Shown: positions 1-8,763, counted from the first letter of the stretch. The stretch is DNA of 64,000 bases from Planobispora rosea (GCF_014648175.1 NZ_BMQP01000024.1:1-64000), one strand, 5' to 3'. Notes: generated by a model from the sequence alone, not told the origin. Translations and numbers: made by a program.

Positions 1-48
1 CGTCACGTGCTCGCTTCGCTGCGCGCGTTCCTCCGTTAGTTCACCGGC
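1..48 (-). repeat. Intergenic repeat fragment, GCGAAGCGAGC family
   Basis: Read on the minus strand this edge segment contains ACGGAGGA followed by AGCGAAGCGAGC. The same two words occur, in the other order, in the nuoC-nuoD junction at 22728-22799. It is cut by the window edge. I infer membership in a dispersed actinobacterial repeat that carries ribosome-site-like sequence; only two copies are visible here. Confidence 0.35.
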
Positions 49-260
49 GCCCCCTCGCGGCCCGCGGGGTGATGAGACTCTTCGCACATGCCCAGAACTG
101 GGGGTTTGCCACCTGGCGATGGAATGCGTGCGTTAGAGTTCGATGACCGGTGCGGATGTGTCCCAGGTGGTATGGGCCTCTGAGTGTCCCCCTTTGTCTG
201 CCAGAGATGGATATGTCGCATCCGGGTATGACGCGGGGCACGCGGACAACGGAGGACGCA

Positions 261-905
261 ATGGTGGGGGTACCGCTGGCTCGTCGTACCAGGCGACGGG
301 CCCATCCGAAACAGCAGATGATCACGTCCGTGCTGGAGTACGCCTCGCTCGGCTGGGCGAGCTGCCCGGGTGCGCGGCCGCTCGCCAAAGGCCCGCGCGC
401 CTGCTCCTGTGACCGGATCGGCTGTCCCGACGTGGGCAACCACCCGATCTCGCGCGCCTGGCAGATGCAGGCCACCACCGACACCGCCCTGCTCTCCCGC
501 TGGTGGCACAACGAGCCCGAGGCGAACGTGGTCCTGCCCACGGGACGCGTCTTCGACGTCTTCGACGTACCGGCGGCCGCGGGGCTCGCCGCCCTCGCGG
601 CCATGGACTCCTCCGGAACCTCCTCGGGCCCGGTCGCTGTGAACGGCGACCGGGTTCTGTTCTATGTGGCCACCCGCAACACCTCCGCCGACGAGGACGA
701 GTGGTGGTCCTGCCCCCTCGACTACGGTCCCTCGACCATCGAGGACATGCCCGGCCTGCGCTGGCACTGCCGCGACAGCTTCGTCCTGGCCCCGCCCTCC
801 CTCCTGCCGACCGGCCGGCCCGCCTCCTGGCTGCGCCCCCCGGACGGCCGTCCGCTGCCCGACCCGCTGCGCGTCCTGGACGTCCTCGCCGACGTCTGCG
901 AGTGA
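261..905 (+). CDS. Prim-Pol-like (bifunctional primase/polymerase N-terminal) protein
   Basis: A 214-residue protein resembling the N-terminal Prim-Pol domain found alone in many actinomycetes. It has the cysteine cluster followed by NHPISRAW and an LPTGRVFDVFDVP segment where full enzymes carry a catalytic DxD. Here the second aspartate position reads proline (DVP), so polymerase activity is doubtful. No helicase or primase C-terminal region follows. The start at 261 is chosen because GGAGG lies five bases upstream; longer in-frame starts at 150 and 207 lack a ribosome site. It ends 42 bases before hemL. Role unknown. Confidence 0.75.
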   Translation: MVGVPLARRTRRRAHPKQQMITSVLEYASLGWASCPGARPLAKGPRACSCDRIGCPDVGNHPISRAWQMQATTDTALLSRWWHNEPEANVVLPTGRVFDVFDVPAAAGLAALAAMDSSGTSSGPVAVNGDRVLFYVATRNTSADEDEWWSCPLDYGPSTIEDMPGLRWHCRDSFVLAPPSLLPTGRPASWLRPPDGRPLPDPLRVLDVLADVCE

Positions 906-935
906 CCTTCCCCCCACGCCGTCACCGCTGCCCCG

Positions 936-941
936 TAATCT
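936..941 (+). promoter_or_regulatory. -10 element of hemL, leaderless type
   Basis: TAATCT lies 6 bases before the GTG start of hemL and no Shine-Dalgarno sequence is present, so transcription probably begins at the start codon. No good -35 is visible. Confidence 0.45.
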
Positions 942-947
942 GGGACG

Positions 948-2243
948 GTGAGCCGTACTGATAACTCCGAGGACCTGTTCGCCCGCGCCCGCCAGATCGT
1001 TCCGGGAGGTGTGAACTCCCCGGTCCGCGCCTTCGGCGCCGTCGGCGGCACGCCCCGCTTCATGGCCTCCGGCCAGGGACCGTACATCACCGACGCCGAC
1101 GGCAACCGCTACGTCGACCTGGTCTGCTCCTGGGGCCCGATGATCCTGGGGCACCGGCACCCGGCCGTGATCGAGGCCCTGCAGGAGGCGCTGGCGCACG
1201 GCACCTCGTTCGGTACGGCCACGGCCGGCGAGGTCGAGCTCGCCGAGGAGATCGTCGCCCGGATGGCCCCGGTGGAGAAGGTCCGCCTGGTCAGCTCGGG
1301 CACCGAGGCCACCATGTCCGCCGTACGGCTGGCGCGCGGCTTCACCGGCCGGTCCAAGGTCGTCAAGTTCGCCGGCTGCTACCACGGTCACGTGGACGCC
1401 CTGCTCGCCTCGGCCGGATCGGGCCTGGTCACCTTCGGCCTCCCCGACACCCCCGGGGTGACCGGCGCCTCGGCCGCCGACACCGTCGTCCTGCCGTACA
1501 ACTCGGTCGAGGCCGTGACCGAGGCGTTCCGCGCGTTCGGCGACGAGATCGCCTGCGTGATCACCGAGGCGTGCCCGGCCAACATGGGCGTCGTCCCGCC
1601 GGCGGACGGCTTCAACGCGAAGCTCCGCGAGCTGTGCACCGCGCACGGCGCACTGCTGATCATCGATGAGGTGCTGACCGGCTTCCGCGTGTCGCGGTCG
1701 GGGTGGTACGGCCTCGACCCGGTGGACGCCGACCTGATGACCTTCGGCAAGGTCATGGGCGGCGGCCTGCCCGCCGCCGCGTTCGGCGGCCGGGCCGAGG
1801 TGATGGCCCATCTGGCCCCCGAGGGCCCGGTCTACCAGGCCGGCACCTTGTCCGGCAACCCGCTGGCCTGCGCCGCCGGCCTGGCCACGCTGCGCGCCTG
1901 CGACGACGAGGTCTACGACCGGGTGGACGCCTCCGCGCTGGTCATCGGCCGGGCCGCCGCCGACGCGCTGGCCGCCGCCGGGGTGCCGCACCGCCTGCAG
2001 CGCGCGGGCAGCCTGTTCTCCGTCTTCTTCACCGACGAGCGGGTGACCGACTTCGCCACCGCGCAGAAGCAGAACACCGCCGCCTACCGGGCCTTCTTCC
2101 ACGCCATGCTCGACCAGGGCGTCTACCTGCCCCCGTCGGCCTACGAGGCGTGGTTCCTGTCGGCGGCCCACGATGACGAGGCCCTGTCCCGCGTCGCCGA
2201 GGCCCTCCCGATCGCCGCCAAGGCCGCCGCCCAGGCGGGCTGA
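948..2243 (+). CDS. hemL: Glutamate-1-semialdehyde 2,1-aminomutase
   Basis: Converts glutamate-1-semialdehyde to 5-aminolevulinate in the C5 route to haem, a cytosolic PLP enzyme. The 431-residue product has the family's normal length and opens with the typical ARQIVPGGVNSPVRAF segment. The class III aminotransferase signature (LLIIDEVLTGFR) and the PLP lysine in MTFGKVMGGG are intact. The GTG start follows a TAATCT -10 element by 6 bases. Haem supply fits with the cytochrome c maturation genes a few kilobases downstream. It ends three bases before the convergent Uma2 gene. Confidence 0.96.
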   Translation: MSRTDNSEDLFARARQIVPGGVNSPVRAFGAVGGTPRFMASGQGPYITDADGNRYVDLVCSWGPMILGHRHPAVIEALQEALAHGTSFGTATAGEVELAEEIVARMAPVEKVRLVSSGTEATMSAVRLARGFTGRSKVVKFAGCYHGHVDALLASAGSGLVTFGLPDTPGVTGASAADTVVLPYNSVEAVTEAFRAFGDEIACVITEACPANMGVVPPADGFNAKLRELCTAHGALLIIDEVLTGFRVSRSGWYGLDPVDADLMTFGKVMGGGLPAAAFGGRAEVMAHLAPEGPVYQAGTLSGNPLACAAGLATLRACDDEVYDRVDASALVIGRAAADALAAAGVPHRLQRAGSLFSVFFTDERVTDFATAQKQNTAAYRAFFHAMLDQGVYLPPSAYEAWFLSAAHDDEALSRVAEALPIAAKAAAQAG

Positions 2244-2246
2244 AGA

Positions 2247-2885
2247 TCAGCGGGGGAGCTTCTCCAGGTCGATGTCGATGGGGAAGGGGACCGGGACGGT
2301 CAGCCGGCCGTGGTGGATCCCGGTGAGGCCGTACGCGCGGGTGGCCGGGTCGAGTTCGTAGACGTAGACGACGGGCTTGCCGTCGTTGTTCTCGACCCGC
2401 CACAGGTGGGCGATCCCGGCCTCGGCGTAGCGGGCCGGCTTGGTCTTGCGGTCGCGCTCCTCCGACTCGGGGGAGACGACCTCGACGACGAGGTGGACCT
2501 CGTCGGGGGTGTAGCAGGTGCGCTCGTCGTCGTCGGCCGCCGCGGCGTCCACGATCAGCACGTCGGGACAGGGGCGCGTGCGATGGCCGAGCTTGACGTC
2601 CATCTGCATCATGGCCACGACGGACTCGGGCGCCTGTTCGTTCAGGGCGACACGGAGGCCGAACAGGAGGCGTTCATGAAAGCGCTTCTGGGGGGACATG
2701 AAGACGAGGGCTCCATCGATCAGTTCGACGTGCTTGAAGAAGTCAGGCTCGCCGTTCGGGCCCTCTGACGGGAGACGGTCCAGGTCGTCGGCGGTCCATC
2801 CCCACGGTGGCGGGGAGGGCCAGTACTCAAGCGCGCTGCTCACGTCGGTCACCGTAACGTCGTCCCCGTCACGCGGTGTGCTCAT
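2247..2885 (-). CDS. Uma2 family (DUF820) PD-(D/E)XK endonuclease-like protein
   Basis: A Uma2-type protein of about 212 residues. The family fold is a restriction-type PD-(D/E)XK nuclease. Visible active-site candidates are the aspartate in RPCPDVLIVD, the glutamate in LVVEVVSPES, and the lysine in RDRKTKPARYAEAGI, in the expected order. The family is abundant in actinobacteria and cyanobacteria and has no firmly known physiological role. Starts at 2915, 2894 and 2885 are all in frame; 2885 is preferred because GGAG lies nine bases upstream. It is divergent from the LysR gene. Confidence 0.85.
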   Translation of the reverse strand: MSTPRDGDDVTVTDVSSALEYWPSPPPWGWTADDLDRLPSEGPNGEPDFFKHVELIDGALVFMSPQKRFHERLLFGLRVALNEQAPESVVAMMQMDVKLGHRTRPCPDVLIVDAAAADDDERTCYTPDEVHLVVEVVSPESEERDRKTKPARYAEAGIAHLWRVENNDGKPVVYVYELDPATRAYGLTGIHHGRLTVPVPFPIDIDLEKLPR

Positions 2886-3011
2886 CCGGCTCATCTCCGT
2901 TGCTTTCCGCTCCATTGTCCATCAGGGCGACTGACACCGTGCGGCTCTATCAGTAATGTCCGGGAGCCTTTCGTCAATTCAGCATAAGGCGGATTTTCCG
3001 GGTTTCTCATT

Positions 3012-3017
3012 TAGAAT
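3012..3017 (+). promoter_or_regulatory. -10 element of the LysR gene, leaderless type
   Basis: TAGAAT lies 6 bases before the ATG at 3024, inside the AT-rich divergent region 2916-3023. There is no ribosome site, so a leaderless transcript is likely. Confidence 0.45.
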
Positions 3018-3023
3018 CGCTAC

Positions 3024-4100
3024 ATGCTTGACCTCAACCGGCTGAAGGCCCTGCACGCCGTCGCGGTCTACGGATCGGTGGGCGCGGCGGCCGACGCGCT
3101 CATGGTGACCCCGTCGGCCGTCTCGCAGCAGCTCGCGAAACTGGAGCGGGAGACCGGCGCCACCCTGCTGGAGCGCAACGGGCGCGGAGTGCGGCTGACG
3201 GACGCGGCCGGGCTGCTGGCCGACCACGCCGGGCGCATCCTCGCCCTGGTGGAGACCGCCGAGGCCGACTTCGAGGCGCTGCGCGGCGAGGTGGTGGGCC
3301 GGCTGAGCATCGCGGCCTTCCCCACGGCCGCCCGGGGACTGCTCCCGGGAGCCCTGCTCCGCCTGCGCGAGCGACACCCCGACCTGAGGATCCAGCTGCA
3401 CGAGCGGGAGCCGGAACGACAGGTCCGCGAGGTCACACGGGGCGAGCTGGACCTGGCGGTGATCCAGGACTGGATGAACCGGCCGATGGCCATCCCCGAC
3501 GGACTGTCCCGGGTGACGCTCTTCGACGACGTGGCCGACGTGATCCTGCCCGCCGGCCATCCGCTGGCGGAGCGGCCGGAGATCGAGCTGTCCGAGCTGG
3601 CCGGGGAGCGCTGGATCAGCGGCTCGCCCGGCACGGTCTGCCACGACTGGCTGGTCTACACGCTCCGCGCGGCCGAGGTGGAACCCGACATCACCTGCAT
3701 GGCGGACGAGTACCCGACCCAGCTCGCGCTCGTGGCCGCGGGGCAGGGCTGCGCGATCATCCCCCGGCTCGGGCGCGTCTCCTTCCCTGAGGGGGTGCGG
3801 GCCGTGGCGGTCCGGCCCCGGCCGATCCGCAGGATCTACGTGGTCTGGCGGGCCGACGCCGCCCGCCGTCCGGCGATCCGCGCCGCCGTCGACGCGCTCA
3901 AGGCGGTGTCGGCCGGTTTCCAGGCGCGTCACGCCTCCGGCGGCACGTACTCGCCGGACGGTCCGGACGGCACGTACCCGCCGGACGGCCCGGACGGCGC
4001 GCTCGCGCCGGAGCGTGCCGCCGGAGAGGTGCCCCCGCCGCGCCACGCTGCAGGGACGCCGGCCCGTGAGTCGGTCTTCCCTGCCGCTACCAGTCGGTAG
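3024..4100 (+). CDS. LysR family transcriptional regulator
   Basis: A 358-residue regulator. The winged helix-turn-helix occupies about residues 3-60 (GSVGAAADALMVTPSAVSQQLAKLE), followed by a periplasmic-binding-like effector domain to about residue 300. The last 55 residues are an unusual low-complexity Gly/Pro/Asp-rich tail with two copies of GTYxPDGPDG, encoded by a 27-bp tandem repeat, and are not part of the usual fold. It may regulate the divergent Uma2 gene or itself; no dedicated target is obvious. Confidence 0.9.
   Translation: MLDLNRLKALHAVAVYGSVGAAADALMVTPSAVSQQLAKLERETGATLLERNGRGVRLTDAAGLLADHAGRILALVETAEADFEALRGEVVGRLSIAAFPTAARGLLPGALLRLRERHPDLRIQLHEREPERQVREVTRGELDLAVIQDWMNRPMAIPDGLSRVTLFDDVADVILPAGHPLAERPEIELSELAGERWISGSPGTVCHDWLVYTLRAAEVEPDITCMADEYPTQLALVAAGQGCAIIPRLGRVSFPEGVRAVAVRPRPIRRIYVVWRADAARRPAIRAAVDALKAVSAGFQARHASGGTYSPDGPDGTYPPDGPDGALAPERAAGEVPPPRHAAGTPARESVFPAATSR
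3942..3995 (+). repeat. 27-bp tandem repeat, two copies
   Basis: Two adjacent 27-bp units (3942-3968 and 3969-3995) differing at two positions, starting GGCACGTAC and ending GGTCCGGAC or GGCCCGGAC, with a decayed third unit after them. They lie in frame in the C-terminal tail of the LysR gene. Confidence 0.85.
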
Positions 4101-4112
4101 GCTGACCGAATC

Positions 4113-4751
4113 ATGGCTGAGACCACTGTCGTTCACCTCCTGCGCCACGGCGAGGTCCACAACCCCGCCAACGTTCTGTACGGCAGGCTGCCGGACTACC
4201 ACCTGTCGGAGAACGGCAGGCGGATGGCCGAGACCGTCGCCGCCTCGATCGCCGGACGCGACGTCGTCGCGCTGTTCTCCTCCCCGCTGGAGCGGGCCCA
4301 GGAGACCGCCGCCCCGATCGCGAAGACCTTCGGCCTGGACGTCACGGTCGACGAGCGGCTCATCGAGGCGGGCAACGTCTTCGAGGGCGTCCGGGTGGGC
4401 AACGGCGACGGCGTGTTCCGCAACCCGCGCTACTACCGCCACCTGTGGAACCCGCTCCGCCCCTCCTGGGGCGAGCCCTACAACGAGGTGGTCGAGCGGA
4501 TGCGGGGGGCGGTGCTGTCGGCCCGCGCCGCGGCCCGCGGGCACGAGGCGGTCCTGGTCAGCCACCAGCTCCCCATCTGGATCATCCGGTTGGCGGCCGA
4601 GGGCCGGCGACTGGCGCACGACCCGCGCCGCCGGCAGTGCGGGCTCGCCAGCCTCACCAGTTTCACCTTCGAGGGAGACCGGTTGGTGAGCGTGGGGTAC
4701 GGCGAGCCGGCGGCCGCGCTCGTCCGGCGCCCCACTGTGCCGGGCGCCTGA
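4113..4751 (+). CDS. Histidine phosphatase family protein (phosphoglycerate mutase-like)
   Basis: A 212-residue branch-1 histidine phosphatase. The catalytic loop LLRHGE places the phospho-accepting histidine at residue 12. The second motif is VLVSHQLPIW near residue 150, and SSPLERAQETA near residues 66-76 carries the usual arginine. The substrate cannot be read from sequence. It directly precedes the cytochrome c maturation genes; this neighbour is common in actinobacteria. A TAGGCT -10-like hexamer lies nine bases before the ATG with no clear ribosome site. Confidence 0.9.
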   Translation: MAETTVVHLLRHGEVHNPANVLYGRLPDYHLSENGRRMAETVAASIAGRDVVALFSSPLERAQETAAPIAKTFGLDVTVDERLIEAGNVFEGVRVGNGDGVFRNPRYYRHLWNPLRPSWGEPYNEVVERMRGAVLSARAAARGHEAVLVSHQLPIWIIRLAAEGRRLAHDPRRRQCGLASLTSFTFEGDRLVSVGYGEPAAALVRRPTVPGA

Positions 4752-4758
4752 CCCCGCG

Positions 4759-4778
4759 GGTAGAGTGACTGCTCTACC
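4759..4778 (+). promoter_or_regulatory. Inverted repeat over a possible -10 element upstream of the tlpA-like operon
   Basis: Seven-base arms GGTAGAG and CTCTACC flank a 6-base spacer. The left arm contains TAGAGT (4761-4766), a plausible -10 for the operon starting at 4808. It could be an operator or a weak hairpin; no T-run follows. Confidence 0.35.
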
Positions 4779-4807
4779 GGCTGTAGTACAGGGAGATCCT
4801 TCCACCG

Positions 4808-5383
4808 ATGCGCGCCAAACCCTTCGCCGCCGCCGCGCTGCTCGTCGTCGCCGCCACGGCCGGATGCACCGGAAGCCAGGCCTCGCAGCCGCAGGCGGGG
4901 GACACCCGCTTCGTGGCCGGGGACGGGAAGGTCACCTTCTTCGCGGCGGCCGAGCGCAAGGCCGCCCCCGCTGTGGAGGGGCCGACGCTCACCGACGGCA
5001 CCGCCTCGCTCGCCGCGCACCGGGGCAAGGTCGTCGTGATCAACTTCTGGGCGTCCTGGTGCGCGCCCTGCCGGGCCGAGGCCCCGGTGCTCAAGGACAT
5101 CGCGGCCAAGACCAAGGCCGACGGCGTGGAGTTCCTCGGCGTCGACTTCAAGGACCGCAAGGCCGACGCGCTCGCCTTCGAACGGACCCAGCAGCCCGGC
5201 TACCCGAGCATCTTCGACCAGCCCGGCAAGGTCGCGCTCGCCTTCCAGGGGACGGTCCCCCCGGCGGCCATCCCCGCGACCCTGATCATCGACCGCCAGG
5301 GCCGCATCGCCGCGCGCGCCCTCGGCGCGGTCAAGTACACCGACCTGTTCGACGCGGTCACCAAGGTCAGCGATGAGAAGTAG
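4808..5383 (+). CDS. TlpA/ResA-like thioredoxin-fold lipoprotein
   Basis: A 191-residue exported lipoprotein. The signal peptide ends in a lipobox ending TAGC, with the lipidated cysteine at residue 20. The thioredoxin fold follows, with the redox motif WCAPC (Cys85, Cys88) after INFWAS. ResA/TlpA proteins reduce apocytochrome c haem-binding cysteines on the outer face of the membrane. It is the first of four genes of System II cytochrome c maturation, followed 24 bases later by ccdA, which would recharge it with electrons. Confidence 0.92.
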   Translation: MRAKPFAAAALLVVAATAGCTGSQASQPQAGDTRFVAGDGKVTFFAAAERKAAPAVEGPTLTDGTASLAAHRGKVVVINFWASWCAPCRAEAPVLKDIAAKTKADGVEFLGVDFKDRKADALAFERTQQPGYPSIFDQPGKVALAFQGTVPPAAIPATLIIDRQGRIAARALGAVKYTDLFDAVTKVSDEK

Positions 5384-5407
5384 GCGCGTGACCCCGGAGC
5401 CCTCGCC

Positions 5408-6142
5408 ATGAGCACCGACCTGGCGGGCACGGTGGCGAGCGGCTCGCTCGCCCTGGCGCTGCCGATCGCGGTCGCGGCGGGACTGGTGTCGTTCCTGTCG
5501 CCGTGCGTGCTGCCGCTGGTCCCCGGATACCTGTCGTATGTGACCGGGATGAGCGACGACCCCAGGCGGGGCCGCATGGTTGCGGGGATCGTGCTGTTCG
5601 TCCTCGGCTTCGCCGCGGTGTTCGTGGCCGGCGGGGCGCTCGCCGGAAGTGTCGGGGCGGTGCTGTTCGGCAACGCCGAGGCCATCACCCGGGTGCTCGG
5701 CGCGCTCACGATCGTGCTCGGTCTCGCCTTCATGGGCGTGATCCCCGGCCTGCAGCGCGACTTCCGCATCCACCGGCTCCCGGCCGCCGGGCTGGCCGGG
5801 GCGCCGCTGCTCGGCCTGGTGTTCGGCCTGGGCTGGACCCCCTGCATCGGCCCCACGCTCGCGGTGGTGCTCACCCTCGGCATGAACGAGGGCAGCGCCG
5901 GCCGCGGCGCGCTCCTCGCCTTCGCCTACGCGCTCGGCCTCGGTCTGCCGTTCGTGGCGGCCGGGATGGCCTACCGCAAGGCCCTGCACACGTTCAAGGC
6001 GGTCCGCCGCCACTCTCAGCTGATCACACGGGTGGGCGGGGCCATGCTGGTCGCCGTCGGCCTGCTGCTCGTCACCGGACTGTGGGGGAAGCTCATTGTG
6101 GCGATGCAGGTGTGGATCGGCGGATTCCAGCCGGTGATCTGA
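5408..6142 (+). CDS. ccdA: CcdA-type cytochrome c biogenesis protein (thiol-disulfide transporter)
   Basis: A 244-residue membrane protein with about six transmembrane helices. It carries the paired cysteines of the CcdA/DsbD family: Cys33 in LSPCVLPLVPGY and Cys146 in GWTPCIGP. It moves reducing equivalents from cytoplasmic thioredoxin to the extracytoplasmic ResA-like protein encoded just upstream. Its stop overlaps the resB start by one base (TGATG), indicating translational coupling. Confidence 0.94.
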   Translation: MSTDLAGTVASGSLALALPIAVAAGLVSFLSPCVLPLVPGYLSYVTGMSDDPRRGRMVAGIVLFVLGFAAVFVAGGALAGSVGAVLFGNAEAITRVLGALTIVLGLAFMGVIPGLQRDFRIHRLPAAGLAGAPLLGLVFGLGWTPCIGPTLAVVLTLGMNEGSAGRGALLAFAYALGLGLPFVAAGMAYRKALHTFKAVRRHSQLITRVGGAMLVAVGLLLVTGLWGKLIVAMQVWIGGFQPVI

Positions 6143-7722
6143 TGACTGTGACCGACATCCCCGAGAAGGACGACCCGGAGAAGGCGGCCGAGGCGCGGCC
6201 CGCGAAGCTGGGCGCCGTGGGCTGGGCGCGCTGGTTCTGGCGCACGCTCACCTCGATGCGGACCGCCCTGATCCTGCTGTTCCTGTTCGCCCTGGCCTCG
6301 ATCCCCGGGTCGATCTGGCCGCAGCGCGGCGTCTCCGACGCCATGGTCGGGCAGTACTACGCCGACGACCCCGAACTCGCCGAGTGGCTGGACCGGTTCT
6401 GGCTGTTCGACGTCTTCAAGGCGCCGTGGTTCGCCGCGATCTACCTGCTGCTGTTCCTCTCGCTGATCGGCTGCGTCCTTCCGCGCACCACGGCCCACCT
6501 GCGAGAGCTGCGCAGGAAGCCGCCCGCGGCGCCGCGCAACCTGTCGCGGCTGCCCCAGTACGCCGCGCTCGACGGTGACCTGACCGTCGAGGAGGCGGCC
6601 CGGCGGCTGCGGCGGCTGCGCTTCCGGGTCACCACCGGGGACGGCTGGGTGTCGGCGGAGAAGGGCTACCTGAAGGAGACCGGCAACCTGCTCTTCCACG
6701 TCGCGCTGCTCGGGCTGCTGGTGGCGATCGGCGCGGGCGCGCTGTACGGCTACCGCGGCAACGTGCTCGTGGTGGAGGGCGACGGGTTCGCCAACACCGT
6801 CGCCGCCTACGACCGCTACATGCCCGGCCAGCAGGTGAACGCCGAGTCGCTGGAGCCGTTCTCCTTCACTCTGGAGGACTTCCAGGCGACCTACATCGCC
6901 CAGGGCAGGAAACGCGGCCAGGCGCTCGACTACTCCGCGCGGCTGGCGGTGAGCGACCGGCCGGGGGCCCCCGAGCGGGCGTACGAGCTCAAGGTCAACG
7001 AGCCGCTCGACGTGAACGGCACCATGACCTACCTCATCGACCACGGATACGCGCCCACCTTCAAAATCACGGACGGCAAGGGCCAGGTGGCCTTCGAGGG
7101 ACCGGTGCCCTGCCTGGTGGTCCAGCCGGCCACCTTCGCCTCCGAGTGCGTCATCAAGGTGCCGGACGCCCAGCCCGAGCAGCTCGGCGTCCTGGTGGCG
7201 TTCCTGCCCACCGCCGTCCCGGCCGAGGGCGGCGAGTGGACCTCGGTCTTCCCCGGCGCGGCCAACCCGACCGCGCAGGTGTACGGTGCCTTCTCCGGTG
7301 ACCTCGGCATGCGCGACGGCGTCCCGCAGTCGGTCTACGAGATCCCCCCGGAGATCCTGAAGACGCTGAAGCCGCTGGTCATGAAGGCCGACCCGCTGGC
7401 CGTGAGCCAGAAACTCGACCTGCCGGGCGGGGTGGGCTCGATCGAGTTCACCGGGGTCAGGGAGTGGATCGCGCTCCAGATCACCTACGACCCCGGCCGC
7501 CTGCCCGCGCTGCTGGCCTCCGCCCTGGCCACCGTTGCCCTGGTGTTCTCCCTGACGGTCCGCCGCCGCCGCGTGTGGGTGCGGGTCGGGGAGGGCCCCG
7601 GAGCCCGCGCCGAGGCCGGCGGCCTCACCCGCACCGGGGGCGGCGACTTCGGCGAGGAGTTCGCGAGCATCGTCGTCGCCCTGAATCACGGTTCGAACCC
7701 TGGAGTCAAGGATGCCCGCTGA
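6142..7722 (+). CDS. resB: ResB (Ccs1) cytochrome c biogenesis protein
   Basis: A 526-residue membrane protein that, with CcsB, forms the System II haem lyase delivering haem to apocytochrome c outside the membrane. Transmembrane segments are visible near residues 40-55 (TALILLFLFALASIPG), 95-112, 190-208 and near the C-terminus (LASALATVALVFSL), with a large extracytoplasmic domain between the third and fourth. The ATG overlaps the ccdA stop by one base. The end overlaps the ccsB start by eleven bases. Confidence 0.93.
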   Translation: MTVTDIPEKDDPEKAAEARPAKLGAVGWARWFWRTLTSMRTALILLFLFALASIPGSIWPQRGVSDAMVGQYYADDPELAEWLDRFWLFDVFKAPWFAAIYLLLFLSLIGCVLPRTTAHLRELRRKPPAAPRNLSRLPQYAALDGDLTVEEAARRLRRLRFRVTTGDGWVSAEKGYLKETGNLLFHVALLGLLVAIGAGALYGYRGNVLVVEGDGFANTVAAYDRYMPGQQVNAESLEPFSFTLEDFQATYIAQGRKRGQALDYSARLAVSDRPGAPERAYELKVNEPLDVNGTMTYLIDHGYAPTFKITDGKGQVAFEGPVPCLVVQPATFASECVIKVPDAQPEQLGVLVAFLPTAVPAEGGEWTSVFPGAANPTAQVYGAFSGDLGMRDGVPQSVYEIPPEILKTLKPLVMKADPLAVSQKLDLPGGVGSIEFTGVREWIALQITYDPGRLPALLASALATVALVFSLTVRRRRVWVRVGEGPGARAEAGGLTRTGGGDFGEEFASIVVALNHGSNPGVKDAR

Positions 7723-8752
7723 GGCCGATCCCGTCCTCGCAGCCCTGAGTGACCAGCTGATCCTGGTGACGGTGCTGCTCTACGTCCTCGCGATGCTCGC
7801 CTACGCGCTGGACCTCGCCTTCGGCCGCGACCGGGCCGAGACCTCCACGGCCCCGGCCGAGCCCGTGCTCGCCGCGGTCGGCGGTACGGCGGCCACCGCC
7901 GCGCAGCAGGGGGAGGACGGCGCCGCGGTGCGCTCCGGGGCGGACGAGGTTCCGGAGACCGCCGCCTCGGGAGCGGGCGAGGACACCGGCGGGACCGGCC
8001 CGGCGCCGAAGCCGCTGCCCGCGTGGGTGACGCGGGCGGGAACGGCCGCGCTGGTGCTGAGCTGGCTCGGCCTCGCCACGAACCTGGGCGCCCTCGTCAC
8101 CCGCGGCCTGGCGGCGGGACGGTGGCCCTGGGGCAACATGTACGAGTTCGTGATCGCGATATGCATGGCGGCGATGGCCGCGTTCCTGCTGATGCAGTTG
8201 CGCTACCCGGTCCGCTTCCTGGGCGCGACCGTCTCGGCCGCGGCGGCCCTCGGGCTCGGCGCCGCCGTCCACTCCCTGCAGGTGGAGGCGGGACCCGCGA
8301 TGGTCGCGCTGAACTCCTACTGGATCGCGATCCACGTGTCGGCGGCCATCGCCGCCAGCGGCCTGTTCATCGTCGCGGGCGCCTGCGGCGTCATCTACCT
8401 GATCAGGAACGACGCGGCGGTCCACCTGCCGACCCGGGAGGAGCTGGAGCGGGTCGCGCACCGGGCCATCGTGATCGGCTTCCCGATCTGGACCTTCGCC
8501 GTGATCGCCGGCGCGCTCTGGGCCGACAAGGCGTGGGGCCGCTACTGGGGCTGGGACCCCAAGGAGATCTGGGCGTTCATCACCTGGATCGTCTACGCCG
8601 GCTACCTGCACGCCCGCGCCACCGCCGGGTGGAAGGGCAGGTCGGCGACCATCGTGCAGCTCGTCGCCTTCGGCTGCCTGCTGTTCAACCTCATCGGCGT
8701 GAACATCTTCATCCCCGGCCTGCACTCCTACGCCGAGCTCCCCGGTCAGTAG
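7712..8752 (+). CDS. ccsB: CcsB (CcsA/ResC-type) cytochrome c biogenesis protein
   Basis: A 346-residue multi-pass haem-handling subunit of the System II synthetase. The haem-binding WWD-type signature (WGRYWGWDPKEIWAF) lies near residues 275-290, and WGNMYEF is present near residue 140. About eight membrane helices are visible. An unusual Ala/Glu/Gly-rich loop occupies residues 45-105. The start lies inside the end of resB. The following hairpin at 8764 may end the operon. Confidence 0.95.
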   Translation: MPAEADPVLAALSDQLILVTVLLYVLAMLAYALDLAFGRDRAETSTAPAEPVLAAVGGTAATAAQQGEDGAAVRSGADEVPETAASGAGEDTGGTGPAPKPLPAWVTRAGTAALVLSWLGLATNLGALVTRGLAAGRWPWGNMYEFVIAICMAAMAAFLLMQLRYPVRFLGATVSAAAALGLGAAVHSLQVEAGPAMVALNSYWIAIHVSAAIAASGLFIVAGACGVIYLIRNDAAVHLPTREELERVAHRAIVIGFPIWTFAVIAGALWADKAWGRYWGWDPKEIWAFITWIVYAGYLHARATAGWKGRSATIVQLVAFGCLLFNLIGVNIFIPGLHSYAELPGQ

Positions 8753-8763
8753 ATCTCCGCGAA

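Noticed and set aside
106..139. TTGCCA and TAGAGT as a promoter before the Prim-Pol gene
   Set aside because: The spacing is 22 bases, too long for a normal sigma-70 promoter.
36..2171. A 711-codon open frame on the minus strand across hemL
   Set aside because: It is antisense to the well-supported hemL, has no family motifs and shows the Gly/Arg/Val-rich composition of high-GC shadow frames.
2979..4805. Long minus-strand frames opposite LysR and the histidine phosphatase
   Set aside because: Antisense shadows without start sites or domains.
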